A stretch of DNA of 64,000 bases from Silurus meridionalis (Eukaryota; Chordata; Actinopteri; Siluriformes; Siluridae), in the NCBI RefSeq assembly GCF_014805685.1, contig NC_060886.1:21785108-21849107 (forward strand), in the 5' to 3' direction. A model generated the notes under the pieces. It was not told the DNA's origin. It did not search any database and was given only the letters and a program-made list of their open reading frames with translations. Shown here piece after piece: positions 50,100 through 62,016 of this stretch (positions are counted from its first letter, which is position 1; every line of letters begins with the position of its first letter). Made by a program: the position numbers and the translations under genes.

Positions 50100-50720
50100 T
50101 AAATCTCAGGCTTTCTACATAGGTTTAGACAACTGGGCACAGCCAATGTGACCTCCGCTCTCGTAAGCCTTGATTTGTTTCGTCTACATAAAGACTCCAA
50201 ATTAGCCTGTCGTCTACAGCAGAGCGTTTCTGAAACGCCCAATCTGAATAATGCACAAGGTTAACTCGAAGGGTTCAATCTATTTCGGGCCAACCCATAA
50301 ACTTTCACTCATCCTTGTTTAACAGGAAGACAAACCCGCTCAAGAACATCCATAAAATATATTATTCAGTGTTACGTCGTGTTCCTTCACCGGTCTTTAG
50401 AAATGAATAGTGAAGACACCTGACAAACCGGTACGGCTCATAAGCGCGCGGAGATAATTCACGCTGGCAACTCTGATGAGCTGCCATCTAATCAAGTGCA
50501 ACCATTCAGTTAATTAATTAGTCTAACGGAGCTAGAGAGAAAATGAAAATAATAACAATAGCACTTCTGCTTAACTGGAGACGACTGCCTGGTCTTAGGT
50601 GCGACGTCTCTCTTTAATTGAGAGAGAAAGATCGCTAAGAATTTCACAGTGATGTTTCATTCGCTTAGCTAATTAACCTTGTACAATCCTTCTGGGCCAC
50701 GATGTGTTATATAAAGCTTT
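50100..50720. other. Candidate conserved non-coding element / enhancer
   Basis: Repeat-free and of high complexity. It holds several homeodomain-type cores: TAATTAATTA at 50511-50520, TTAATTG at 50614-50620, CTAATTAA at 50669-50676. A TATATAAA sits at 50708-50715. No reading frame. Candidate status rests on motif clustering and absence of repeats only. Confidence 0.3.
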
Positions 50721-51312
50721 TCCTTCTTTTTTGAGTAACAGTTCCACAAGTTAAACAGATGGCCAAATCTTTTTGTGAATGTATAAGAGGATATGCCGCA
50801 GTAAAATCTGAGCAGAATTAGATATTAAAAAAAATATTATTCCACCTTACTGCCTCACTCTTCTCTGAAACACAATTTCAAAAGCCTTGTCCATGGCAAA
50901 CGACACCAAGAAACACTATAATAAATTAGCACAATCATTTAATGCGATTTCTTTTACTTGTGTGTTACTCCAGATGCTGACATGTAAGCAATCAAAGTAA
51001 TGGAACATTACAATCTCATCTAAAATGCGCCTATTGCCCTTCTCTCTGGCACGGCCGGTCATCATGAGGGCTGAAGCAATCTGGAAGATTTAGAGGATGT
51101 ACCAGCCGTTGCAGGAGCTATGACATGACTCTCGAACCATTTAAACTCCTGTTTTACAGCTTCATCCTGATGAACTCGTTGGAAAGGGTTCATGTCGGGC
51201 TCCTGTCAGTTCCAGGTCTCTCGCATCTCCCTCCATTAGTGTGTAATGAGCAACATGATTTAAAATTGCTGTGATCAAACGGAGACGCATCATCCCCCAG
51301 TAAAGCATGTCT

Positions 51313-51343
<31 letters not shown>

Positions 51344-52479
51344 GGTCAGGTGGAGGCTTCATCTGCTCCTTTGTGTTGACTGATAACAGTCTACATTGAA
51401 TCATCTGGTGCATAATGTTTTATATACGAAGCAATGACATGAAACATCGACCTACAGACATTAATGGTCATTTCAATCATATCTTTCAAAAGTAGTGCAG
51501 AACATCTTAAATATCTATGACAATAGTGCTTCTTCAGTAAGTGTTAAAAGGCAATAAATCATTATGTCTTGTGTAGACTGTGTACAGTAAACAAAAAAAA
51601 AATGTCTAAAAGGGACAGAACCAACAAATAGTAAACTACTGTAAAGCAGGTAAACATTCAACATTTAGTTCAATATTGGAGCATGCGGGAAAGTGTCGCG
51701 TCAAAAATACAATAAATACCCCAAAATAATACCATAAATACCCCAAGACCTTAGTTGAAGAAGCCTATATAAAATATTAAGGCCATAAAAATGTAATATC
51801 ACTACAACCGTCCCACATCATCCACAAAAATCATCTGAAATTGCATAGTCAATCCTCCTCCTAATAGTCTCATGAAAATTACCATATTGAGGAATGGAAA
51901 ACCTTCGAGAAATACGCATTTGATTTATGACTTTTCTTTATTTTAGCTGAAGTAGATTATAGATTCCATAGGTTTGGTGTCTGGATTGTTTATAAATATT
52001 TTATTTAGCGCTCTGTCCCGAAAGGCATTTATTAAATCTAGTGAGAGCATAAACAAGAGTCCAGGACCGACAGCCAACCACTCAGTGTGTTCCCCTTCCC
52101 TGTTTGTGTTTAGACTCTGTGTCTGTGTGTATGCACTGTTACTATAGAAACAATAGCATTCATAATATGTACTCAAATATACTCATACTCATGTTTAGGT
52201 CAGAACTACCTGTTCTGTAGTACAAAAATACAGCACACCTTCCTAACGGTCGGATTTGAGCATTCAACCGAGTTGTGGCATAAACGGTGAAATGTTATAG
52301 TTCAACACATCTGTAAACTATATTAGGTCTCTTCATATCATATACACGAATAAAGGATGAACGTACTGATTAATGCATGGCAGAACAAATTGTCGGAACC
52401 TGTTAGCTTCTCTGCACGGGAAGTTGAAGAAAACGATCTCTATTACATGCAAACACGGAGCCACTTCATATCTCAATTT
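50721..52479. other. Intronic stretch, no gene seen
   Basis: Short (CA)12 array at 51318-51343 and an A-run at 51592-51601. No exon recognised. Confidence 0.5.
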
Positions 52480-53060
52480 TCAGCATGAAGCCCAATGAAA
52501 TAAAAGGAATCACACTGCAGGCTCTGTAACTACCATAATACTTTTTTATTACGGCTCTCGGCTTCGCTCGCGGCTTTTTTTGTTCTGGAAAAATGAATGA
52601 AGGAAACCTAAACGAACACAAATGAACCCGACGCCACACCATCCCACTCACACCAACCCACACGCGCGCGCTTCGAAATCATGTCAATTTTCATGCGAGG
52701 CTCATGAAAAGGGCCAATTACATGGCCATCCCTTCTCTCTGCCTCCCCCATCATGGTTCCCAGCGGGTGGGCTATGACGGCCGGCTGATGGAACAGCATG
52801 ACTGAACAAGCCATGCTCTCCGAGCCCATGGCGCATCCCAAAAACCGCCTGGTCCTTCCAGGACCACCGCTGCGAGACCAGGAGGAAAAGGGGAACAAAA
52901 TGGTGTGCTGCGTGAGCACCTCCAATGGCTAGAAGGAAGGACGTGTTAGTCAGAGGCTTTATTTCCCAAATGAGCACCAATTACGATAATTATCTTAATA
53001 ACCGCACATCAAACTCGGAGCCTCGCTTAAAAATGGCGCTTTTGTACCTACCAGGATGAA
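52480..53060. other. Candidate conserved non-coding element
   Basis: Repeat-free block apart from a short CGCGCGCG run near 52662. It contains AATTACGATAATTATCTTAA at 52979-52998 and GGCCAATTACATGGCC near 52713, which is nearly palindromic. Frames are open for about 100 codons on minus but encode nothing recognisable. Confidence 0.3.
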
Positions 53061-53639
53061 GTGGCGGCGTTTTAGCAGGAGATTCTGTGGCTTCAAAGCA
53101 AAGAATGAAAGATAAAAAAAAAAAAAAAGAATAATTAGGCGAGTTCAGCCTAATTTCCGTGCTCTGGTTCTCATTTATATAACTGTCCGAACTACAAGGA
53201 AAGAATACAAGTAATTCGGAGGCTGAATGTAGTCCAGTATTAACAAAAGGGGTAAAAAAGATGGGGGGCCAATTTCCATTTTGGGGAAAAAAAGAAAAGA
53301 AAAATCGATATTATTAGTTCAGCAAAGGAGGAACAGAAGCCAGGCTAACAAGCCATGGTGCAAATACGGAACTTTGGCTATACTTTTAAACAAACATGTC
53401 ACCCTGAATCCATTACCATCCTTCTTTTCCCAATTTACACAACCAACGCTCTCCTAAAGCTTAATAGGCTAATTTATATCACCCCCAATTAACCAACAAA
53501 GCTTTATTTAAATCCTATAGTTTCTAAGCAGCACAAAGATAAAAGCCACTGCAACATGAGTGGGAGGGGCACATTACTGATGTACAGCTGTATGAAACAT
53601 AAAAAAAAAAAGGAACTATTATTTACAAATTATCTGCAT
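53061..53639. other. Intronic stretch, no gene seen
   Basis: A-runs at 53114-53129 and 53600-53611; nothing recognised. Confidence 0.5.
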
Positions 53640-53960
53640 CATTTTACCGTGATGGCTGCCGTGCGCTAGTCGCTAATTAGCTCGCACACAGGGAGGTGGA
53701 GACCTCGGATGGGGCCAGAGTTCCTAAAGCATTTCTGTGAAATTGCATTTCTAATTTCTTAATTACTGTAATTTTCAGTCCAACACATTAGGGGAGAGAT
53801 CCAGCTCAAGCCTGGAGTTCATTAAATGTTGAGAGGTTATTTTTTTTTAGCTTGCCCTTCCAAAAATTATTTGACGAGGCGCATAATGACGAGGGCGAAT
53901 GAAACAACACGAGGGAAAGTCAGCGATCACTGCCAGTGCTGGATTTTTTACTTCTTTTAA
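53640..53960. other. Candidate conserved non-coding element
   Basis: Repeat-free, with CTAATTAG at 53673-53680, then TTAATTACTGTAATT near 53759. Resembles developmental enhancer sequence; no coding frame. Confidence 0.3.
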
Positions 53961-54889
53961 AATGGCTGAAATTGTAAGCCAGGTTTTGTGCGGTCAGGTC
54001 GAATTATTTTTCAAAAATCAGTGAACAGAGATAAAAGATTACCCCCACCCCCACCCCAACCAATCACATGTCCTGTACACTTATTCTGCAGTGTTACCAA
54101 ACTTCACTTATCTTCACAAGTGGACAAAGGGTGAGAGACGAGAAGTTGGCAAAGAGAGAGGATTTGGACTGAGCATCAGTGCTGGGATAAATCCTTAGGC
54201 ACTAAAGCCATCCTCTGTCTGGACACTTGGCACACAACACGCACTCGCACACACGCACTCCGAACTGATGCCAGGCCGAGCTTGTGCTTACACAGAACCC
54301 CTGGAGTGTCGAATCCTGTGCAGCACCAACACGCCAGCTGTCCATAGTCACAAAACCTCTCAGTCTTTACAGCAAGTAAGAAATGGTAACATCACAGCAC
54401 AGAGGCAACGTGTGTACTTCTTTCAGCCTGCTCCCATTGTGTGGAGGGTATTATCTATAAATTACATGGTCCATCACAAAAAGTTGGACTGCTATCCCCA
54501 AATCAGACAAACCCAAGCCAGAAACAATACTTGTTAAAACAGACAGGAAGGAGTGAGTTTCTGCAATCAAGTACCACTGGGATGACAGCTTAAAGCCTGT
54601 CTTGAGCAAAAATACAACCTAAGCCTGTAATCAATTAGGATGGTCCAGAAAAGGAGTGATTTGTGCATCGACTCGGCAAGGTGAACACTAAAATAAGGTC
54701 CTGCTCACCTAAGCACATCATTCCTACCCTGCTATCCTAAACCAACGCTCACTGCCACTCAAATCCACCCATGAAAACGAAAGAGAGTGGGGAAGGAAAG
54801 AGATCGAGACACTTTCGACTTGCTCATTCTCTCGGCTGCTGGACCGTGACTACTCCATACCAGCTCCATTATCAGAGTTCACACTCGGG
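53961..54889. other. Intronic stretch, no gene seen
   Basis: Short (CCCCA)n run near 54042-54058. No exon seen. Confidence 0.5.
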
Positions 54890-55640
54890 CTAAACTTTCA
54901 TTCGCTGTCGCCTCCCAGTTCCGAGCTGCTCACGTCGGTTTCGCAAGAGCTGATGATAAATTAAAGCCGCGGAACAATAACAACAACGCGGAGCAGCAGA
55001 GCACGAGGGGGGCAGTCAATATCCATCCGAAACGTCTCCAAGAGGCCATAAATTAAAGCTGAGAGACCACACGCTAGCGCTTGGGTCATGATTCCTTTAA
55101 CGGCAATTTCATTCCCGCCCCTCCCGAGATAGTTAAGGACCGTCACAGCTGATTGCTTTTTAGGAATCTTTCGATTTATGGTCAGAGTGAACCGGCTCGC
55201 AGGAGCCTCCCCAGGAGGGAAACCAGGGCTTAATTGACGAGACATGATGGCCTCTCTTATTGAGCCGTGTGCTACGGTGCTCCTGCCAGGCCTGGCCTGG
55301 ACTGAAAAGCCATCACTTCATCCTGCCTATAGTCATGCATCAGATCCTGCTGAATATTCATCAGCTCGTATGCCAGATCAGCCAATGGGCCGGTGAGCCT
55401 GCTGGGGGTTGATGGCGATTGGATGGGTGAGCTCTATAATCAAATCAAACTGCGTTCACAGCATCGTGGTATCCACAGGGCACAAACTACTCGACCCCGG
55501 AGCTGCGGAGAGAGCGGAGTGGCGGCACCACGAAGAGACATGAATGACAGTTAATTAATCTTGATTAACCTATTTAATAAGCATTAAGTGAGATTTTAAA
55601 GAGGCCTCATTGTAATCAGTTTCAAAGAACAAGCCTCGTC
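54890..55640. other. Candidate conserved non-coding element / enhancer
   Basis: The longest repeat-free, CG-containing block in the window. It holds a CCAAT (GCCAATGG at 55381-55388) facing an inverted one (ATTGG at 55418-55422). TGACAGTTAATTAATC at 55545-55560 is a Meis-type half-site joined to a homeodomain core, followed by TTGATTAACC. No reading frame with recognisable domains. Confidence 0.35.
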
Positions 55641-55732
55641 TAAATCCACCATACAAAGCTGCCATTTCAGGCACTAAAACAGTGGGGTAGGATAGTTATC
55701 CTCTGACTAAACAGTCACGATTCTCACTCTCA

Positions 55733-55800
<68 letters not shown>
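55733..55800. repeat. (CA)n microsatellite
   Basis: About 34 uninterrupted CA units. Confidence 0.98.
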
Positions 55801-55803
<3 letters not shown>

Positions 55804-56728
55804 ACACGTTCCCTGCAATCCTACAGAGAACTGATTTGCAGTAGTTTTGAGTGTTTAATTTCTTGTAAGCTCTCCAGTAGGCATTCAAATCCCACCAAAT
55901 GTCAGAACTTTTTCTTCACTATTTTATCATCGGAACTGCGCACACATTCTAACACACACTTCTTCGGTGACTTTGTCGAGGACCAACCATCAGCAAAAAC
56001 CTTCTGCAGTTACACATTAATAAGTCGACATCATATAACGATTGCGATGTTGAAAACGGGCTCGTGGGTTAAAAATACAAAGACTTCATTTATTATTAAG
56101 TACTTTGCAAACAGAAAGGGAACACAGGAAACAAACTACGCTGCAGTTAATGTATGAAGCAAGGTGACAATGCGAATCCAGCACTCTGAACTTTGTCTCT
56201 GCATTATGTTATAGTGTGAATGAGGCAGATAACCATGCCGGTTAGAAAACCCTAGCTAGCTAATCCAGTTTAGAAAGATTTTAGCAGCTAGCATGCTTGT
56301 GCATATTTAACAAGGAAACTCTCCTGAAAGCATTTAACACTACATTTATACTTATTCCATATCTATGGAACTCAAGCTGTAAAATCATGTATTAATATCT
56401 TACTAATGCCTATCAATACAAACACACGGGATCTAATGTCTGAGTCAAAACATTAGTAATGACTTATTTATTACATTTCCGAGCCCTGCAACGCCGCAAA
56501 AACAGAAAGGCGACACATCTAGCACCGTCCCCACTGAGGACGGTAGGGCGATATTCGAGTACAACATTCTCTTACTGATGTGCAAAAGTCTTCTTAACCC
56601 GTGTAACACATGAGCCTATGTAGGAGTCAAACTGTGACAGATTGCAGATCTTTCACACATTCATACAAGCCAAAGCCTAGAGTCACAGGCTAGCAGGAAA
56701 GCCAAGAACAGTAATAGTGCACTGAGAA

Positions 56729-56731
<3 letters not shown>
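55801..56731. other. Intronic stretch, no gene seen
   Basis: Nothing recognised as exon or element. Confidence 0.5.

Positions 56732-56788
<57 letters not shown>
56732..56788. repeat. (GT)n microsatellite
   Basis: About 28 uninterrupted GT units. Confidence 0.98.
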
Positions 56789-56789
<1 letters not shown>

Positions 56790-58157
56790 GTGTCCCAGTC
56801 CCAGACTGCCTCCACAGTTCAGTGTTCTCTCTGCCCAGTTCACCTGCTAATTACCGACCATCAGGTGTTTTCTAGCAAGAACACGGGGAACTGCTGCCCC
56901 AACACTGAACTGAGAGTCAAATATCTTGATAAAAATAAAAAAAAAAGTGTGTGTGTAAAACATCAAAATGTTCAAGTTATCAAAGGAACATATAAATGAA
57001 TCTGAATATTTTGTATCTAAACTTGAATCTTTTTAAAAGCCGATTTAAAAACCGTGTAGTGTTCGAGCTCCTGGGCAGCACAACAGAAACACGCTTGTTC
57101 TCGAGTTTAATTCTGCTAATGTACCGCCCTCAGACGTTCATGACCTGGACTGCAAGAATGCAAAATGATTCCCTCCCCTGTCACTCATCATGGGCTCTGT
57201 GAGCGCATGTATGTGGAAGAGATCCGTTACTTCTTTCAAGGGTCTTCAGCTACACTGAGACATACAACAACGTGGACAGCGGCTACAAAAAAGATAGCGT
57301 TTACAGCTTTTGCTGTGTGTCGGGTGAGAACTACGTAGGAGAGAGAAATAAAAAAAATTGGGGGAAATGTTTTCCTCAACCAAGGCTATTAAACAAACAA
57401 CAAAAAAAAACCTTTGTTTATTTGTACAGATTTTTTAAAACGATTTGGAACTAAATTAAGAAACACCTGCGTAATACCATTGTCGTTACATGTTAATAGA
57501 TGCTGAGCGCTCTACATTTCCTGTGCTGCAAATTAGCATACTTACGCACCGAATGAATAGCAGAGACACTCATTTCACTTTCGTCTCAAAGCAATTGAAT
57601 ATGTTCAGTTTCTTCTTAACAAGCCAGTGCACATTATTTCTGATGATGCACGTATTTGCTGTATGAGAACTCAAAGCAAACCCGAATGCCTGTAGACATC
57701 ACCAAACTCCAGACATCTAGTGGAATCACTGTTGTTGCCTCGTAGCACGGATCATAAAACAGAACCAAGTAGCTATGAAAGTCATACGAAACACATTACA
57801 GAGACCTTAAACCCATAACGTGGCAGTAACATGAAAAAAACCCTCATTCGCTGCTGAGGAGAAAGACGCCCAGTTTTAAGTCAGTCACAGACAGTCAAGG
57901 CCAGAGGCAGGGACACTACAACACATCAAGCCAAAGTGAGCCATAGACTGTCAAGGAAGAGGAAAACACAATACATCTCTTACACTGGGCCACACATCAA
58001 GTCGCTATACAGTGAAGGTGCTTCAGGCTACAAGGGTACAAAGTAAAAAACTCATACGCTGCCTTGGATCTTAGCAGGATTATTAATGATGAATCAAAAT
58101 ACAAGGCATGAATTAAAAAAAAAACAATATGAATGCCAGATAAAATAGTTACGTGTT
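56789..58157. other. Intronic stretch, no gene seen
   Basis: A-runs at about 56936-56946 and 57399-57411; no exon recognised. Confidence 0.5.
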
Positions 58158-58524
58158 CCTCTGGCCGATGCCAATATTTAGCAATCAGGGCAGCTGATAT
58201 AATGAGGATCTATAAACGGAACACATTTGTTGTCATTCTTGCTCTTGTCTTTGCAACTTAGCAGACATGACTGAAAAAAAGCTACACAAAACCGTTGACC
58301 GGGGGAAACACTGCTTGCTTTATACATTTACAGTTCTAGCTCCTCCGGATTTCCTGTTTGGATGCTGAATACAAACGACCGCCACCTGCTGGAGTGTTAT
58401 GCTCTCGCATGCAAGCACAGGTTGGTGTGTCAGATGCGGCTGCCTAAGAATCGGCCTAATTTGCACCCGATGTCGATTACCAACACTTTTTTTTTTTTTT
58501 TTTTTTTTAATCGGTCGACCTCTA
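58158..58524 (-). mobile_element. Repeat with TAGAGGTCGACC-type end, copy B
   Basis: Ends AATCGGTCGACCTCTA on the right, preceded by a T22 run at 58487-58508. The left side reads GGCCGATGCCAATATTTAGC and AATCAGGGCAGC, the complement of the other terminus. It shares TTTGCAACTTAGCAGACATG with copy A (47.97 kb) in inverse orientation and is less than half its length. No coding capacity. Confidence 0.65.
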
Positions 58525-58578
58525 AAATGAAGCTCAGGATTGCTCTCTATTATCACTATTAATATACAAATACATAGC

Positions 58579-58631
58579 TTTTTTTTTTTTTTTTTAGAAA
58601 ATTGTACATAAAAAAAAAAAAATAAATAAAA
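58579..58631. repeat. Inverted poly-T / poly-A pair
   Basis: A T-run (58579-58596) and an A-run (58610-58621) are separated by about 13 bases and could fold into a hairpin of A-T pairs. Confidence 0.85.
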
Positions 58632-58822
58632 CGATAAAGGCTGTAGAGATAAGAACTACTGTAGGCAAGCACAAGCATGGTCTTACATTATGCAAGTTAA
58701 ATCTATTTGGCTGGAAAAGGATGGACAAAATGTCTAAGAGTAGGCATCATATTGCTATAAAGATGTCATGAGAAATAAAGTGCTAGAGAGCGTCCCTATT
58801 TTGCTGTATGGCAGAGAAACAC

Positions 58823-58907
58823 AGAGAGAGACAGGGGGAGAGAGACAGGGGGAAAGAGAGAGAGAGAGAGAGACAGGGGAAGAGAGAGAGAGAGAGAGAG
58901 AGAGAAC
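58823..58907. repeat. GA-rich purine tract
   Basis: GAGAGACAGGGG-type units followed by pure GA runs. Confidence 0.93.
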
Positions 58908-60187
58908 AAATGCAGCAAGGGCAGAGGCTGTGTATTAGCAGTACAGTGAGCAGAGACTGGGTGATTGATTCGAGCCCTGGCCAGTCCGCCTGCCTGCCCT
59001 CGGCCCATGATGAATGACTCTGGGTTTTAATTAACCTCCTGCACACACATCAATATTATTCAAACATGTTACTCCTATTCCCTTTCGCCTCCATTACACG
59101 GTAACCTTTAAAACACAGCTTTGGGGCTGTGAAAAATTGTAAATACTCCATTCAAAAAAAAAAGGAGGAAAAGAAGTTCACGGTGCTCTTTAATTTTTCT
59201 GTGAAGTTTTCAGAAAAGCGTGCTGATAACGCGAGATGATTCTTTGCTCTAGAGGGCAGTAGCGAGCAGAGACCCATGGATTTGGGCTGTGATTAGATGC
59301 AAGACTTGGCTGAACACCAGAACACCACCGCTGCAGCCTCGTAATCAGCTTTGCAGCACAGACTCGGATGAATATTCAAATTTTATTTTCAGCTCAACTT
59401 CTGCTGAGAAAGTGTTTTCCTACGTACCACTTCATGACCACTTTTTCAGCTGAATATAGTTAAAGAGCGGTGGCCACTTAGCACATTCAGTGTGTGTGTG
59501 TGGGTTGATGTTTTCTAGAACAAAAAGAAAAAAACCCACAGTGCATTAGTTTTGCCAAACTAATAGAAGCGATCAACTACAAAAATGTGCCCCTTTACCT
59601 TCAGTATTTAAGGTAATTTATTTTCAATTAGTGAAGTCTTATTTTTCATTCTGGGATTCACATAATCCTCTTCAAAAAGCTAAATCCATAATCGTTTATA
59701 GTCCAGCCCACTTAAGTACAAAAAAATCAAATTATTAAATGAAAAACACAACCTGGGAATGTAATGACCTAATATAAGGTATTAATATCAGAACCTATTG
59801 TACGTATGCTACATGTTGATTGATCATTTTGAAAGAGGTGAAAGTGTGTGATTTACATGAACATCACTTTGTATTTAATTGGATGATGATATCTGAGGAG
59901 TACACCGATATCCAGGAATAATCAGCACTGCTTCTAAAGAATCAGTTTCTACTCCTTCACCTCATTTATGTGATTACTGGAAACAAACAGCAACTTTCAA
60001 CTGCTTTACCGGGATATTTTACAACTGTGCAAATCTCCATACATACATACGGAGAGTCACCACACGCACATCTAAGTGATTAACTTAATCCTACAAGTTG
60101 AAATCCTGATAGGAAAGGTCTGAAAGACTCCACTCAAAATATACAGAGCACAGAGGCCAGAATAGTCTGATGAGTATGAAAGTTAAG
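58908..60187. other. Intronic stretch, no gene seen
   Basis: No exon or repeat recognised; short TG run near 59491-59502. Confidence 0.5.
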
Positions 60188-60868
60188 TACCGTAAAGCGG
60201 ACTATTAAGCGCACCCAAATATACGCCGCACCCACTGAATTTTACACAGATTTTTATTTTGAACATAAATAAGCCGCACCTGTCTATATGCCTACATTGA
60301 AACTAATGAACTTTACACAGGCTTTAATGAAAGACAGTGTCTGTTACACGGCTTGTATCTAAACAGTAGCCTACCAAGAAAGTCATTGTTCACTGTCTTC
60401 CTCCTTCCTTTTACAACTATTTCTCTCGGGAGTTTTTCTTTTGGCATCGTCGTACGTTTAAAAATCACCATCGGTGAATCTTTTCTCCCGATGCCCTGCA
60501 GCTCAGAACACAGGTGGAGTGCGGTTTTTAATGCCCGGTTGTTTTCAGCATGTTGAATGATTCGCATTTCCTGTAGACAGTACGAGTGAGCGGCAGGTCA
60601 AACGTCAGAGGAACCTCATCCATATTTATGATGTGGCCCAATTTAGTGGGAGCGCATCTGATTTAATATAAAGAGTTTCATTGGTTCACCTGAACCCGTT
60701 CGGCAATTTCATTGGCCTAATGTTATGGGGTAAAGTTTTATGGCGGCGTGAAGTTTGTGAAACCGTGAAAAACCCAGGAAAAATCCATAAATTAGCCGCT
60801 TTATTGGTCAAGCCGTGGGGTTCAAAACGTGGAAAAAAGTAGCGGCTTATAGTCCGGAAAATACGCTA
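60188..60868 (-). mobile_element. pogo-like element, internally deleted (copy 2)
   Basis: Starts TACCGTAAAGCGGACTATTA and ends AGTCCGGAAAATACGCTA, inverted repeats matching copy 1 (42.55 kb), with TA at both flanks (60188-60189 and 60867-60868). The length is about 680 bp. It keeps a transposase segment missing from copy 1 but lacks about 190 bp present there, so the two copies carry different internal deletions. Confidence 0.82.
60340..60660 (-). pseudogene. pogo-type DDE transposase fragment (copy 2)
   Basis: The minus strand reads TKLGHIINMDEVPLTFDLPL, containing the NMDE block with the first catalytic Asp of pogo/POGK-type transposases. It continues to LKTTGH(stop)KPHSTCVLSC. After a one-base frame change in the run GGGAGAAAAGA it reads SPMVIFKRTTMPKEKLPRE. 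A TAA interrupts after KTTGH. The second and third catalytic acids and the DNA-binding domain are gone. It is clearly non-functional. Confidence 0.8.
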
Positions 60869-62016
60869 ATCTACTGTATATTCTATGTTTATAAGTGCAT
60901 TTATTCTTTTACTTTGTCATTCATGCACATATGTTTAAGTGTATTAAAGTTAAGGAATTGAGTGCTAATGTGTGTGTGTAAAGGACATGGTCACTGGGGT
61001 GAGGGCCTGCTGTGTGGACATGAATGCAGCGCTCTCTCTCAGCTTACAGGTCGTTTTCTCTGTAAAAGAGGGGGTGGCTTTTTATGACAGAAACTGTGAA
61101 CACACGCCTCGATTAGATAACCGACGCATTCCGAACGCTGCCTTGCTACAGAACCCTGTAAGGAACAGGTTTTAAGGAAATAAGCGGAGGCTTCAGGGAC
61201 GACAGGGAGAAAAACTAGAAACTGTCTCGCTCTTTTATAGACTCGAAGCATTAAGCGAGAACAAAAACCTAAGCATGTGCCACTGGCTTAATCTGCTTCA
61301 GCATGGATGTTTCTGTACTAATGTCTCCCTAGAAAAACGCAGTTGAAATCTGGGCGTGACTTCCATATCCGAGCGTCATTTGGCTGTGTGAAAGACGTGC
61401 AATCTCTATAATCTTTATAGATGGCGTGTGAGGAGACGTCTGCGTGTTTCAAAATGAGGCAAAACAATAAAGCAATTATCCTGAAGAGACCATAAAAAAC
61501 ACATTTACACAAAGAATGGGGTGCGATGAGTTCCTGGATCAACAGGAAATGCTAATGTCGCCTGTGACATTTGGGAAAGTTGTCGCCATGGCAACGTCGC
61601 CGCAGTGAAAGCACATTCCACATCCCATCATGGATTTATGAGCTAATTCCTGCTTACACAGAATCCAGGCACAATAGCTCATGTCTGCGCCCGAGTGCAT
61701 GTGTGTAGAGTTTGTGTGTATAAGCGTCTCTATGAATAATAAAGCAATTAATGTGAGAGGAAAAAAAATTGTTGATGTTTTATAATTTATTAAAATAGAC
61801 TTGTGCATAAATGGCTTATCAGAAACCTCTAATTAAAAGCAACTCAGGAAAGGCTAGGAGTGTTAAGCTCCCTGTAAATCAGCATCTATTTACAAGTATA
61901 TAAATGCTTTGAAAAAGTAATTAACCTTTCGTTTTTTTTCGGTCAAAAAGAAACATTAAATAGAATCATGGGGCAATATTATAGTCATAGAATACACTAG
62001 TATAATCTTCTAAAGG
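60869..62016. other. Intronic stretch, no gene seen
   Basis: Nothing recognised; AT-rich after 61740. Confidence 0.5.

Noticed and set aside
52608..52980. Overlapping 92- and 105-codon minus frames
   Set aside because: Two overlapping frames are open, neither with a known motif. The block looks more like non-coding constrained DNA.
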